DNA of 64,000 nucleotides from Olleya sp. Bg11-27 (GTDB taxonomy: Bacteria; Bacteroidota; Bacteroidia; Flavobacteriales; Flavobacteriaceae). Of the stretch, positions 32,955 through 41,173 are shown piece by piece. Numbering within the stretch: position 1 is the stretch's first letter; the number at the start of each line of letters is the position of its first letter. The notes below the pieces were generated by a model. The model saw only the letters and a list, made by a program, of their open reading frames with translations. It did not search any database and was not told the DNA's origin. The DNA lies in assembly GCF_002831645.1 (NCBI RefSeq), contig NZ_CP025117.1:1123514-1187513 (forward strand), given 5' to 3'. A program made the position numbers and the translations under genes.

Positions 32955-33497
32955 TTATTTACCAAATAGCCTTTGGAAAAAAGTCTTAGTCTTTTTGGTG
33001 GTTTCTTCAATAACTTCTTTAGCGTCCTCCGCCAAATCTTCTAATTTATCTCCAGCGTCGTCAGCAAATTTAGAAGCCTTTTCTTTGGCGTCGTCCATAA
33101 ATTCTTTAGCATCGTCGTTATAAAACTCTGTGGCTTTAGCTTTTACTTTTTCGTAGGTTTCTTTAGCATCATCAGATAACTCGTCAAATTTTTCTCCTGC
33201 TTCTTTCGCTATCTTAGACACTTTTTCTTTAGCGTCATCCATAAACTCTTTGGCATCTTCATTGTAGAATTCGGTTGCTTTGGCTTTAGCCTTTTCAAAT
33301 GTTTCTTTAGCTTCCGTTTTGATATCTTCAAACTTAGCTTCTGCTTTATCTAGTACCTCTGACGTTTTATCTTTTGAAGTATTCGTAGTGTCGTTGGTTG
33401 CTTCTTTTGCGTCTGTGGCATTTGATTCAACTGATTCTTCTAAATTATTTACAGTTTGTTCAGTGTCGTTCTCTATATTTTTAAGGTCTTCACTCAT
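32955..33497 (-). CDS. YtxH/LEA-like repetitive helical stress protein
   Basis: A 180-residue, extremely charged Ala/Lys/Glu/Asp-rich protein with no signal peptide. Two ~48-residue repeats are evident: each contains KAKATEFYN or VKAKATEFYN, DDAKEFMDDAKEK and a following AGEKFDEL or AGDKLEDL segment. Eleven-residue periodicity (AKE..EKAK) resembles group 3 LEA and apolipoprotein-like helices, which stabilise membranes or proteins under stress. The C-terminus ends TKTFFQRLFGK, amphipathic. The function is inferred from composition only. Confidence 0.75.
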   Translation of the reverse strand: MSEDLKNIENDTEQTVNNLEESVESNATDAKEATNDTTNTSKDKTSEVLDKAEAKFEDIKTEAKETFEKAKAKATEFYNEDAKEFMDDAKEKVSKIAKEAGEKFDELSDDAKETYEKVKAKATEFYNDDAKEFMDDAKEKASKFADDAGDKLEDLAEDAKEVIEETTKKTKTFFQRLFGK

Positions 33498-33547
33498 GGT
33501 TTTTTTTGTTAGTTAGTAGATTACTAATATATTACATTTCTAAATAA

Positions 33548-33937
33548 CTATTTTAAAAATATTTTGTCGATTGGCTCCCAAAGTTCAATTTTGTTACCGT
33601 CGTTATCTAGTATCCAACCAAATTTTCCATAATCATATTCTTCAATTTCACCCAGAACAGTCACACCTTCTTCTTTTAATACTTTTATTAATTCCTTAAG
33701 ATTTTCTACACGATAGTTAAACATAAAATCTTTTTTCGAAGGTTCAAAATGTTTAGAATCTTCAGGAAATGGACTCCATTGTGTAGAGCAATCATTACCG
33801 TCTTTATCCTTCCACCAAAAGGTAGAACCGTAATCGTCTGTATTAAAACCTAAATGTTTGTTATACCAATCTTTTGAGGCTTTTGGGTCTTTTGTTTTAA
33901 AAAATAGACCTCCGATTCCTGTGACGCGTTTTTTCAT
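33548..33937 (-). CDS. VOC superfamily (glyoxalase/bleomycin-resistance fold) protein
   Basis: A 129-residue protein with paired beta-alpha-beta-beta-beta modules: KRVTGIGGLFFKTKDPKASKDWYNKHLGF in the first half and YGKFGWILDNDGNKIELWEP in the second, where the Glu of IELWE is the usual metal ligand. VOC proteins include glyoxalases, dioxygenases and resistance proteins; the substrate cannot be read. It overlaps the upstream DUF1801 gene by 4 bp. Confidence 0.86.
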   Translation of the reverse strand: MKKRVTGIGGLFFKTKDPKASKDWYNKHLGFNTDDYGSTFWWKDKDGNDCSTQWSPFPEDSKHFEPSKKDFMFNYRVENLKELIKVLKEEGVTVLGEIEEYDYGKFGWILDNDGNKIELWEPIDKIFLK

Positions 33938-34395
33938 TTTTTTAAATTTAATGTAGATTCATAAATTGTTATCCACTCTTTAATACTCATTTTACCTAAT
34001 AATTGGGCGATCAAAACATAAGGAATGTCATCTGTTTTTTTAAATCGGATACAACTTTTACCCATGTCTAGTTTGTATTTACAGTGTTTTGGGTATTCTG
34101 AAACAAACCAATCATAAAGTTCTTCTTTTGGATATAAACCAGAATGGTAAATAACAATACAGTTTTTTTGAGACGCAACATTTATAAACGGTAAAGGTGG
34201 AAATGGTTTACAATGGTAACCCGAGGGGTAAATAGACTTTGGAACAAAATAAGCTAACATACCATAAGCCATACCAGACTCTAGTCCTTGGGGCATATGT
34301 TTTAGTATTACATTATGTAATTTGATAATAGCTACTTTTCTATCAGGAGGAAGTTGTGCTATATAATCTTCAGGAGTAGTTGCTAATGAGGTCAT
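33934..34395 (-). CDS. DUF1801 domain protein
   Basis: A 153-residue cytosolic protein with ATTPEDYIAQLPPDRKVAII at the N-terminus and AYGMLAYFVPKSIYP plus CIVIYHSGLYP in the middle, as in DUF1801/YdhG-like proteins. A GKSCIRFKKTDDIP segment follows near the end. The family is thought to be related to frataxin-like folds, but no reaction is known. It is translationally coupled to the VOC gene through a 4-bp overlap. Confidence 0.8.
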   Translation of the reverse strand: MTSLATTPEDYIAQLPPDRKVAIIKLHNVILKHMPQGLESGMAYGMLAYFVPKSIYPSGYHCKPFPPLPFINVASQKNCIVIYHSGLYPKEELYDWFVSEYPKHCKYKLDMGKSCIRFKKTDDIPYVLIAQLLGKMSIKEWITIYESTLNLKK

Positions 34396-34419
34396 TTTAG
34401 TTAGTTTAGAGTTATAAGG

Positions 34420-35358
34420 CTAACAAAATTTTGTTTTGATTTTATCGACGATAGTTTGCGCTAATTTTTCTTTACTTTGAATAGTCCAGCCGGCCACATG
34501 TGGTGATAGTACTACTTGGTCAGATTGTATGAGGTATTTAAAAGCCTCGGGCATGTTGTTGTCACTAAACAAGTTTTCGAAAGATGATTTCTCGTATTCT
34601 AAAACGTCTAAACCTGCTCCTAATATTTGTCCTGATTTTAAGGCAGAGACTAGGTCTGAGGTGACCACACTTTTGCCACGTGCTGTATTTATTAGCCAAA
34701 ATGGTTTCTTAAACCCGTTTATTAGGTTTTTATTGACCATTTTTATAGTAGATTCTGTTTCTGGAGTATGTAGACTTAATACCTCTGCTTTTTCTTGAAG
34801 TTCTGATAGGCTTACTTGCTTAGCGTTCTCATCTCCTACATTAGGTTTGAGATCATGGCATAAAACAGTAACATCAAAACCTCGTAGTTTTTTTGCAAAT
34901 GCTTTTCCCATATTACCATAGCCGATTAGTCCAACGGTTTTACCGTCTAGCTCTAAGCCTCTGTTGTCTTCACGTAACCATTTGCCTTCTCTAACTTCTT
35001 TGTCCGCTTTATTTAGCTTATTAAATAGGGATAGGAGCATTGCTAGGCTGTGTTCTCCAACGGCATTACGATTGCCTTCTGGAGCTGCGATTAATGTTAT
35101 GCCTTTACTTTTGGCGTAGTCACAATCGATGTTTTCTAATCCTGCACCGACACGTCCTATAAATTTCAAATTTGTGGCGGCATCTAAAAATGCAGCATCA
35201 ATACTAAAGCGACTTCTGATTATAAAACCATCATACTCTTTGATTTTGTTTTGAATGTCTGCTTTAGACGATGTGAAATCTTCATGGTTTGAATAACCTA
35301 GGTCATTAAGCTGATTTATTAGTAACGGATGGTTGGAGTCTAGGTGAAGTATTTTCAT
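34420..35358 (-). CDS. D-2-hydroxyacid dehydrogenase (phosphoglycerate dehydrogenase-like)
   Basis: The 312-residue enzyme has the substrate domain split around a Rossmann domain (~100-285). The NAD-binding motif GLIGYGNMGKAFAKKL, the catalytic Arg in NTARGKSVV, a Glu in the LDVLEYE segment and the His in LSPHVAGWT are all visible. It reduces 2-oxoacids or oxidises D-2-hydroxyacids. No ACT domain is present, so it is not a regulated SerA; the small size fits a general 2-hydroxyacid or 3-phosphoglycerate dehydrogenase. Confidence 0.9.
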   Translation of the reverse strand: MKILHLDSNHPLLINQLNDLGYSNHEDFTSSKADIQNKIKEYDGFIIRSRFSIDAAFLDAATNLKFIGRVGAGLENIDCDYAKSKGITLIAAPEGNRNAVGEHSLAMLLSLFNKLNKADKEVREGKWLREDNRGLELDGKTVGLIGYGNMGKAFAKKLRGFDVTVLCHDLKPNVGDENAKQVSLSELQEKAEVLSLHTPETESTIKMVNKNLINGFKKPFWLINTARGKSVVTSDLVSALKSGQILGAGLDVLEYEKSSFENLFSDNNMPEAFKYLIQSDQVVLSPHVAGWTIQSKEKLAQTIVDKIKTKFC

Positions 35359-35377
35359 TTTATGAGGTATGTTTTAT

Positions 35378-35743
35378 TTAAATTTTTGGATAGATGGTCT
35401 GCGTTAATTCGTGTTTTACATTGCCAGTATGAGCGGTGTTTAGTTTTTCGAATAGTAAGACGTGGACTTCCTCATTGTTTTTTGTAGTGGGATTATGTTC
35501 TACTCCTTTAGGAACGACTATAATTTCTCCGGCGTTAACAATTTCTGTTCGGTCTCTAAATTGCATATAAAGTGTCCCTTTAATGACCTGAAAAAGTTCG
35601 TCTTCATTATCATGGCTGTGCCAAACAAATTCGCCTTTAAGCTTGGCTAACAATACTTGCATATCGTCTACGATAGCTATTTGATGCGGTTGCCAGTTAT
35701 CTGTAAACTTAGATAGTTTTTGAGTAATGTCTAGTGCTTTCAT
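35378..35743 (-). CDS. Cupin domain protein
   Basis: A 121-residue single cupin. FVWHSHDNEDELFQVIKGTLYMQF gives motif 1 (HxH...E) and GEIIVVPKGVEHNPTT motif 2 (the H ligand), so one divalent metal should be bound. No substrate can be assigned. It lies 19 bp before the hydroxyacid dehydrogenase and probably shares its transcript. Confidence 0.88.
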   Translation of the reverse strand: MKALDITQKLSKFTDNWQPHQIAIVDDMQVLLAKLKGEFVWHSHDNEDELFQVIKGTLYMQFRDRTEIVNAGEIIVVPKGVEHNPTTKNNEEVHVLLFEKLNTAHTGNVKHELTQTIYPKI

Positions 35744-35789
35744 AGCTTAAAAGTAGTGTTTTTAAGCGTTAGTGGTAGAAATGGCATCC

Positions 35790-35820
35790 TTTTTTTTGCT
35801 GCCATAAATGGCAAAAAAAA
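35790..35820. repeat. Hairpin with T8/A8 arms between mgtE and the cupin gene
   Basis: Eight T, then GCT, then GCCAT-AA-ATGGC, then eight A. The arms pair over 13 positions with a 3-base bulge. It lies downstream of mgtE on the minus strand and could end or stabilise its transcript, although no T-run follows in that direction. Two further ATGGCA copies flank it (35781-35786, 35831-35836). Confidence 0.4.
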
Positions 35821-35863
35821 GATATAATGGATGGCACGACCTTTAGGTAACGCCCAAATGATA

Positions 35864-37234
35864 TTAAAACCCTAAGATCGATTTTGCTATTAGAAAGTAG
35901 AGTAGTATCCCAAAGACATCATTACTTGTGGTAATAAATGGACCCGTTGCAACTGCTGGGTCGATGCCTCTTTTATCCAAAAATATAGGGATAAATGTGC
36001 CTATTAATGCAGCCATAATAATTACAGCGACTAGTGCAATGGCTATTGTTATAGAGATTAAATAGGGGGTTTTAAAAATAAAATGGGTGACTACTATTGC
36101 AATTAAGGCAATTGCTAAACCATTAACTAATCCTAATATAGCTTCTTTAAAAAGACGTTTTATGATGTTGCCATCTATACTGTTATTAGCTAACCCTTGT
36201 ACTACAATTGCAGAGGATTGGACACCAACATTTCCGGCTGTGGCTTGTATTAATGGTACAAAACTTAGTAAGATTATAAATTCGCCCATGGAGCCATTAA
36301 AACCTTCTATTATACTTGCCGCTCCAAGGCCGCCAAACATACCAATAAGTAACCATGGTAGTCTCGCTTTTGTAAGTTTTAGGATACTATCATCAGCTTC
36401 TACATCTTGTGATATACCGGCTGCCATTTGATAATCTTTATCTGCTTCTTCACGGATAACATCTACAATGTCATCAATGGTAATACGTCCTAAAAGGGTT
36501 TTGTTTTGGTCAACAACAGGAATGGCTTCTAGATCATACTTTTGCATAACTTTTGCCACTTCTTCCGCATCTTCTTCCACATAAACGTAATCTACATTGG
36601 AATTAGATAATTCGGCTATCTTTTGTTCGCTTTTAGCAGTTAATAGATCTTTTAAAGATAAACGACCTAATAATTTTTCTTGTTGATCAACGACATATAT
36701 AGAGTGCACGCGACTTACATTTTGTGCTTGACCACGGATACGACGTAGGCATTCTGCAACGGTCCAGGTTTCATAAACTTTGACAAGCTCCTTGGCCATT
36801 AACCCTCCTGCGGTGTCCTCGTCATACGCTAAAAGTTCTTGGATTTCGGCCCTGTGTTCTTTATCTTCTATTTGCGAAATGACTTCTGCTTGACGGGCTT
36901 CAGGTAATTCTGCAATAATATCTGCTGCATCATCGGTATCTAGCTCTTCAATCTCTTCCGCTATTTCTTTTGCAGATAAGTTTTTTAAGACTTTTTCTCG
37001 ATTATCCTCGTCCAATTCCATAAGGACATCAGACGTGGTTTCGGAATCAAGAAGCTTAATAACATACATCGCTTCGTCTAAGTTGACTTCATCAAGAATT
37101 TCGGCAATATCTGCGTAATGAAATTCTTCTAAAAGTAGCTTAAGGTCATCATCGTTTTTTTGTTCGATAAGTAGCTCTACGCGCTCGATAAGCTCGTCTG
37201 TAAGCTGAAACTGTATGTTTTGATTGTCTTCCAC
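35864..37234 (-). CDS. mgtE: Magnesium transporter MgtE
   Basis: The 456-residue protein has the three MgtE parts: an N-terminal superhelical domain rich in acidic residues (~10-130; LKNLSAKEIAEEIEELDTDD), a CBS pair (~140-262), a connecting plug helix, and five C-terminal membrane helices (~290-456) with the FVPLIQATAGNVGVQSSAI pore segment. Cytoplasmic Mg2+ binding to the N and CBS domains closes the channel. It lies 4 bp after rsmA. Confidence 0.96.
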   Translation of the reverse strand: MEDNQNIQFQLTDELIERVELLIEQKNDDDLKLLLEEFHYADIAEILDEVNLDEAMYVIKLLDSETTSDVLMELDEDNREKVLKNLSAKEIAEEIEELDTDDAADIIAELPEARQAEVISQIEDKEHRAEIQELLAYDEDTAGGLMAKELVKVYETWTVAECLRRIRGQAQNVSRVHSIYVVDQQEKLLGRLSLKDLLTAKSEQKIAELSNSNVDYVYVEEDAEEVAKVMQKYDLEAIPVVDQNKTLLGRITIDDIVDVIREEADKDYQMAAGISQDVEADDSILKLTKARLPWLLIGMFGGLGAASIIEGFNGSMGEFIILLSFVPLIQATAGNVGVQSSAIVVQGLANNSIDGNIIKRLFKEAILGLVNGLAIALIAIVVTHFIFKTPYLISITIAIALVAVIIMAALIGTFIPIFLDKRGIDPAVATGPFITTSNDVFGILLYFLIAKSILGF

Positions 37235-37238
37235 TAGA

Positions 37239-38036
37239 TTATTTGTCGTTTTCTATTAAGCTAGTTAACTCTAAAAATTGTGTAACACTAAGCTGTTCTG
37301 GTCGCTGGTCAAAGATAGCGTTTGCTTTTAGATTATCTGACAATTCAAATGTTTTTAAACTGTTGCGCATGGTTTTGCGACGTTGTTGAAACGCTTGTTT
37401 AACCACTCTGAAAAATAATTTTTCGTCACATGGTAAACTGTAGTCGGCTTTTCTTGTTAATCGCAAGACCCCAGATTCTACTCTTGGTGGTGGATTAAAA
37501 ACGGTTGGCGGTACAGTGAATAAATACTCTGCATCATAAAAGGCCTGAGTTAAAACGGATAGAATACCGTAAACCTTACTGCCTTCTTTAGAGCAAATAC
37601 GTTGTGCTACTTCTTTTTGAAACATACCAGAAAATTCTGGTATTTGATCGCGTAGTTCTAAAGTTTTAAAGACTATTTGTGTTGAAATATTATAAGGGAA
37701 GTTTCCAATGATAGCAAAAGGTTGATCCTTAAATGTTTCGGTGATATCGTACTTTAAAAAATCTTTTTCAATAATCCTGTCGGCTAAAGTAAGATAGTTG
37801 TTTTTAAGGTACTCTACACTGTCTGTGTCTATTTCTATAGCGTAAGTCGTAATCGGTTTATCAAGTAAGTATTTTGTTAAAACACCCATTCCTGGACCAA
37901 TTTCTAAGACGTTTTTATAACCATTTAAGGTCAATGAATCCGCAATGTCTCTAGCAATACCTTCGTCTTCTAAAAAGTGTTGTCCTAAGAATTTTTTTGC
38001 TTTAACCTGATGGTTGTTTGGTTTGTATTTTGCCAT
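37239..38036 (-). CDS. rsmA: 16S rRNA (adenine1518/1519-N6)-dimethyltransferase
   Basis: A 265-residue methyltransferase starting with [34 protein letters not shown] is the SAM-binding motif I and [15 protein letters not shown] the catalytic NLPY-type motif (here NFPY). It dimethylates two adjacent adenines in the 3' hairpin of 16S rRNA during 30S maturation; loss gives kasugamycin resistance. It is followed four bases later by mgtE. Confidence 0.96.
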   Translation of the reverse strand: MAKYKPNNHQVKAKKFLGQHFLEDEGIARDIADSLTLNGYKNVLEIGPGMGVLTKYLLDKPITTYAIEIDTDSVEYLKNNYLTLADRIIEKDFLKYDITETFKDQPFAIIGNFPYNISTQIVFKTLELRDQIPEFSGMFQKEVAQRICSKEGSKVYGILSVLTQAFYDAEYLFTVPPTVFNPPPRVESGVLRLTRKADYSLPCDEKLFFRVVKQAFQQRRKTMRNSLKTFELSDNLKANAIFDQRPEQLSVTQFLELTSLIENDK

Positions 38037-38066
38037 AAAAGGGAGTGTTTTTCAGCTTGAGCTGAA

Positions 38067-38390
38067 TTATTTGAACGTTACAGAATACTCATCAACAATT
38101 TGAAGCTCTGTTCTAAAAGCTAACATTTTGTCGGCAAACTTCTTTGAAGCTTCGTTTCTTAAGGTGTCTGCGTCTTCCTTGTAATAGGCATCTAAAGCCT
38201 CTCTTGAATATGATTTGTATTGGATAGAATAGGTTTGTCCGCCCATGTCTTCCTCTACTAGAACTTTGGTTAAGGTCGCTTTTTCAAATTTACCAGTCGC
38301 TAGTACTTTAGGAATATGTTCCTTTATCCAGATTAACCACTCGTTATGAGCGCTTTCGTCTATATTTACAGTGACGTTATATATGTACAT
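38067..38390 (-). CDS. DUF4286 family protein
   Basis: A 107-residue protein that starts MYIYNVTVNIDESAHNEWLI and has GGQTYSIQYKSYSREALDAY, characteristic of DUF4286, a small ferredoxin-like-fold family of Bacteroidetes. No function is known. It lies upstream of rsmA in the same direction with a 30-bp gap. Confidence 0.85.
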   Translation of the reverse strand: MYIYNVTVNIDESAHNEWLIWIKEHIPKVLATGKFEKATLTKVLVEEDMGGQTYSIQYKSYSREALDAYYKEDADTLRNEASKKFADKMLAFRTELQIVDEYSVTFK

Positions 38391-38433
38391 TTTTTTATGT
38401 TTAATGTATTCCTAAATTTATACGGAATGCTAA

Positions 38434-38949
38434 TTACAGTAAAGTTTTTGCAAATAACATAAGTTCTACATCATCCTCAAAGGGTTTTACCCTTTTTTCA
38501 TAAGTTAATCCTAATTTTTCTATTAATTTTATGGATCCAGCGTTATGTTCTGATGTTATTGCGGCTATTTTAGGGATTTTGAATACATCTTTAGCCAATT
38601 GTAGTATTAATTTTGAAGATTCTAGACCGTAACCTTGGCCTTCATATTGAGGAAGCATTGCAAAACCAATATCAGGAAGTTCTAGAGTGTCGCGTTGTGT
38701 TATACCACTTGTTCCAATAGGGGTGTTGTTTTCCGATTTTAAGAGCAATTTGTAAAAACCGTAGCCTAGTGTTTCGTAGTTTTTTAAATGGCCATTAGTA
38801 ATCCGTTCTTCTGCCTGAGCTACCGTTTTTACATTACGGTCGCCTACAAACTTTTTGAATTTAGGTGTGTTTATTAATTCTAAAAAGAAAGGTGCATCTG
38901 CAATAACGAATTTTGAAATGATTAATCGTTCGGTTTCGGCTACTATCAT
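38434..38949 (-). CDS. GNAT family N-acetyltransferase (RimJ/RimL-like)
   Basis: A 171-residue GNAT of the ribosomal-protein acetyltransferase type: AETERLIISKFVIADAPFF at the start, GYGFYKLLLKSENNTPIGTSGI, then LPQYEGQGYGLESSKLIL with the acetyl-CoA loop (EGQGYG), and ITSEHNAGSIKLIEKLGL at the end. The acceptor is unknown. It ends 8 bp... upstream lies the TPR protein gene, which stops 7 bp before this start, so both are likely cotranscribed. Confidence 0.88.
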   Translation of the reverse strand: MIVAETERLIISKFVIADAPFFLELINTPKFKKFVGDRNVKTVAQAEERITNGHLKNYETLGYGFYKLLLKSENNTPIGTSGITQRDTLELPDIGFAMLPQYEGQGYGLESSKLILQLAKDVFKIPKIAAITSEHNAGSIKLIEKLGLTYEKRVKPFEDDVELMLFAKTLL

Positions 38950-38956
38950 ATTTTTG

Positions 38957-40741
38957 TTAATTTAATGTATCACCACGAAGTGCTCTAAACTTTTTTCGGG
39001 CGTCTACAGCATAAATACTGTCGGGATGATTAAATAATAGTTCTTCGTATAATTTTTGAGCATTTTCAGAATCTGTTAAATGAGTGACTGATAGTTCAGC
39101 TAGATTATATAGTGCATTATCTAGTAAAATGCTGTCTTTGAAGTCATTTATAATACGTAAATAATTTGCTTTGGCACTAAGGTAGTTTTGTCTTTTTTCA
39201 AATAACAAGGCTTGTTTTAATAGTGCTTGTGGTATGATAACTTCTGTTTTATGATCTTTTAAAATACTGTCTAAAACTAAAATAGCAGCATCATTTTTGT
39301 TCTGAAAGGCTAATAAATCTGCTTTCGCGTATTTTGTTAAAGCGACTTGTAATGAGTCTTGCGCTCTATTATCGCTAATCAATAGTTTTAAGTCTAAAGC
39401 ATCATTTGCGGTTAGTTGCGATGTGGACGATTTTAGAATTTTTAGTTGAGATTCTGCCCATTTAAAATCACCTTTATAATAACTTGCTTTTGCGATTCTA
39501 AATCTAGCATCTTGTGCTAATGTGCTGTTTTTTAAATTGCGTTCTATTTGTGTGTAATAGATTAAAGCTTGATTAAATTTTTCTTGTAATACCAATATGT
39601 CACCTAGCTCTAATTTAGCTTTAGCTAATTCTGATTTATACAGATTATATTTTAAAGTGTTTTTTAATATTGAAATAGCTTTGTCTTGGTCATCTAAGTA
39701 AAAGGCTAGAAAATGCGCATAACTAATTTGTAAATCTAAAGTTTGCGGTGTTTTCCCGTAGGTGTCAAAGATAGTATTATAGATTAGGTCAATTTCTGCA
39801 TAGTTTTCGGGGTGTGCAATTTTAGTTTTTATTTCTAATACTTTTAAATGCGCTGATAATTTTGTGCCTATTTCCTGAGTGTTTTCAATAATAAAATTGA
39901 ATATTTTTATAGCGTCTTCATATTGTTTTTGATTCTCTACGATTAGAGCTAACTCAATCATACGTCTTAAACTGGTTAGTTTTCTTTTGTAGATTGCTTT
40001 CTCTTGTATAAATGCTTTGTTGTAGTCTTTTTGTTGAATGAATAACCAACTTAGCATTTCATTCCACATTAAATCTTGAGATTCTTGTGTTTTTTTGAGT
40101 AGAATTTTTCTTAAATAAACATTGTTTTTATTGTTGTAGTCTTCAGATATAAATTCGCTAACATTTCTTTTAATTGTATTTAAGTAGGAGGTATTGTCTT
40201 GCACAAAATCTATATAGCTACTAAACATTTTTTCGACTTCACCTTGCTCTCCATATATACGTGCTAATTGCATATTGTAATTAACTGATGATTTTAGTGC
40301 CATTGCTTTGTTATAAGTTATTATGGCTTGGTCTAAAAGAGAGTGTGTTTCAAAAGCGCGTCCAACGCGATAGGCGTTATTGGGGTTGTCGTCCAGGGTG
40401 GCAATGGCTTGCGTGTAATATTTTTTTGCGTTAATACTATCTTTTTGTAATTGATAATTATGACCTAGTTCTACTAATAATTCTGGGTCTTCTTTTTCTT
40501 GAAGCGCTTCTAGTAATCTTGTTTCAGCATCGGTGTAACGTTCTAATAGTTTTTCTATTTCTACAATTTTAAAGAAATAGTTGCTGTTTTTTTTATTTTT
40601 ACTATGTAGTTTTTTGTAGCTAATTAATGCCTTTTCAAACTGACCGTCAGAAAAATACCCGCGTGCAAATAAATCTTCTTGTGCACTAAGAGCCAAAGAA
40701 AATGAAAATAGTAAGAGTAGTAATAAGCGTTTAAACATCAT
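38957..40741 (-). CDS. Secreted tetratricopeptide-repeat protein
   Basis: A 594-residue protein with a signal peptide (MMFKRLLLLLLFSFSLALSA, cleavage ~20) and helix-turn-helix repeats throughout: AQEDLFARGYFSDGQFEKAL, AKKYYTQAIATLDDNPNNAY, QALIYYTQIERNLKNSTLAQ and NAQKLYEELLFNHPDSIYAV are clear TPR units. Such periplasmic TPR proteins often serve as assembly scaffolds in the envelope. No enzymatic domain is seen. A specific function cannot be assigned. Confidence 0.85.
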   Translation of the reverse strand: MMFKRLLLLLLFSFSLALSAQEDLFARGYFSDGQFEKALISYKKLHSKNKKNSNYFFKIVEIEKLLERYTDAETRLLEALQEKEDPELLVELGHNYQLQKDSINAKKYYTQAIATLDDNPNNAYRVGRAFETHSLLDQAIITYNKAMALKSSVNYNMQLARIYGEQGEVEKMFSSYIDFVQDNTSYLNTIKRNVSEFISEDYNNKNNVYLRKILLKKTQESQDLMWNEMLSWLFIQQKDYNKAFIQEKAIYKRKLTSLRRMIELALIVENQKQYEDAIKIFNFIIENTQEIGTKLSAHLKVLEIKTKIAHPENYAEIDLIYNTIFDTYGKTPQTLDLQISYAHFLAFYLDDQDKAISILKNTLKYNLYKSELAKAKLELGDILVLQEKFNQALIYYTQIERNLKNSTLAQDARFRIAKASYYKGDFKWAESQLKILKSSTSQLTANDALDLKLLISDNRAQDSLQVALTKYAKADLLAFQNKNDAAILVLDSILKDHKTEVIIPQALLKQALLFEKRQNYLSAKANYLRIINDFKDSILLDNALYNLAELSVTHLTDSENAQKLYEELLFNHPDSIYAVDARKKFRALRGDTLN

Positions 40742-40797
40742 AATTGTAAAGATACCAAATAGAGAAGTTAGTAAATGTAAATATTATGCAAAAAAAA

Positions 40798-40820
40798 ATG
40801 CCTGAACAAAGTTCAGGCAT
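40798..40820 (-). terminator. Rho-independent terminator downstream of the 40-residue peptide gene
   Basis: ATGCCTGAAC and GTTCAGGCAT form a perfect 10-bp stem around AAA; on the minus strand eight T residues follow. It lies upstream of the TPR gene, so it ends a transcript that comes from further right, where a 40-codon open frame lies. Confidence 0.9.
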
Positions 40821-40907
40821 TAAGCCAATCTAATAAATGTGCTATTAATCATATATATTCAATATAAGATTCAATTACTTGATTGGGGTATCTAGGTAAT
40901 TTATATT

Positions 40908-41030
40908 TTATTGTTTTGCCTGCGCTATCGTATCTTTACTACTGTTAGTTTGGTCTGTGTTTTTATCTAAAACTTTTACCATAACAGTTAAAAGGACTGC
41001 GAAAATCAAGAGTCTTGCAATAGTTTTCAT
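40908..41030 (-). CDS. Small membrane peptide (40 residues)
   Basis: An open frame of 40 codons begins MKTIARLLIFAVLLTVMVKV: two basic residues, one hydrophobic helix (about 6-20), then a polar tail with NTDQTNSSKDTIAQAKQ. It lies in the 432-bp gap between serS and the TPR gene and is followed, 87 bp downstream, by a strong terminator in the same direction, which supports a real transcript. No family is recognised. The tail would face the periplasm if the N-terminus stays inside. Confidence 0.55.
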   Translation of the reverse strand: MKTIARLLIFAVLLTVMVKVLDKNTDQTNSSKDTIAQAKQ

Positions 41031-41099
41031 AATTAGTAGGTTGTTGGGATAACAAATTAAAGTTTTTTTTATCTATTAACAAAGGAAAACAGATAAAAG

Positions 41100-41127
41100 A
41101 ACGTTAAACAACGTTTTTTTTAACGTT
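41100..41127 (-). terminator. Probable terminator after serS
   Basis: AACGTTAAA (41100-41108) and TTTAACGTT (41119-41127) form a perfect 9-bp stem; on the minus strand CTTTTATC follows. It lies 46 bases after the serS stop. Confidence 0.5.
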
Positions 41128-41173
41128 TAATCGGTTATTTTACACAAAACACTAAGATAAATCCTACATATTA

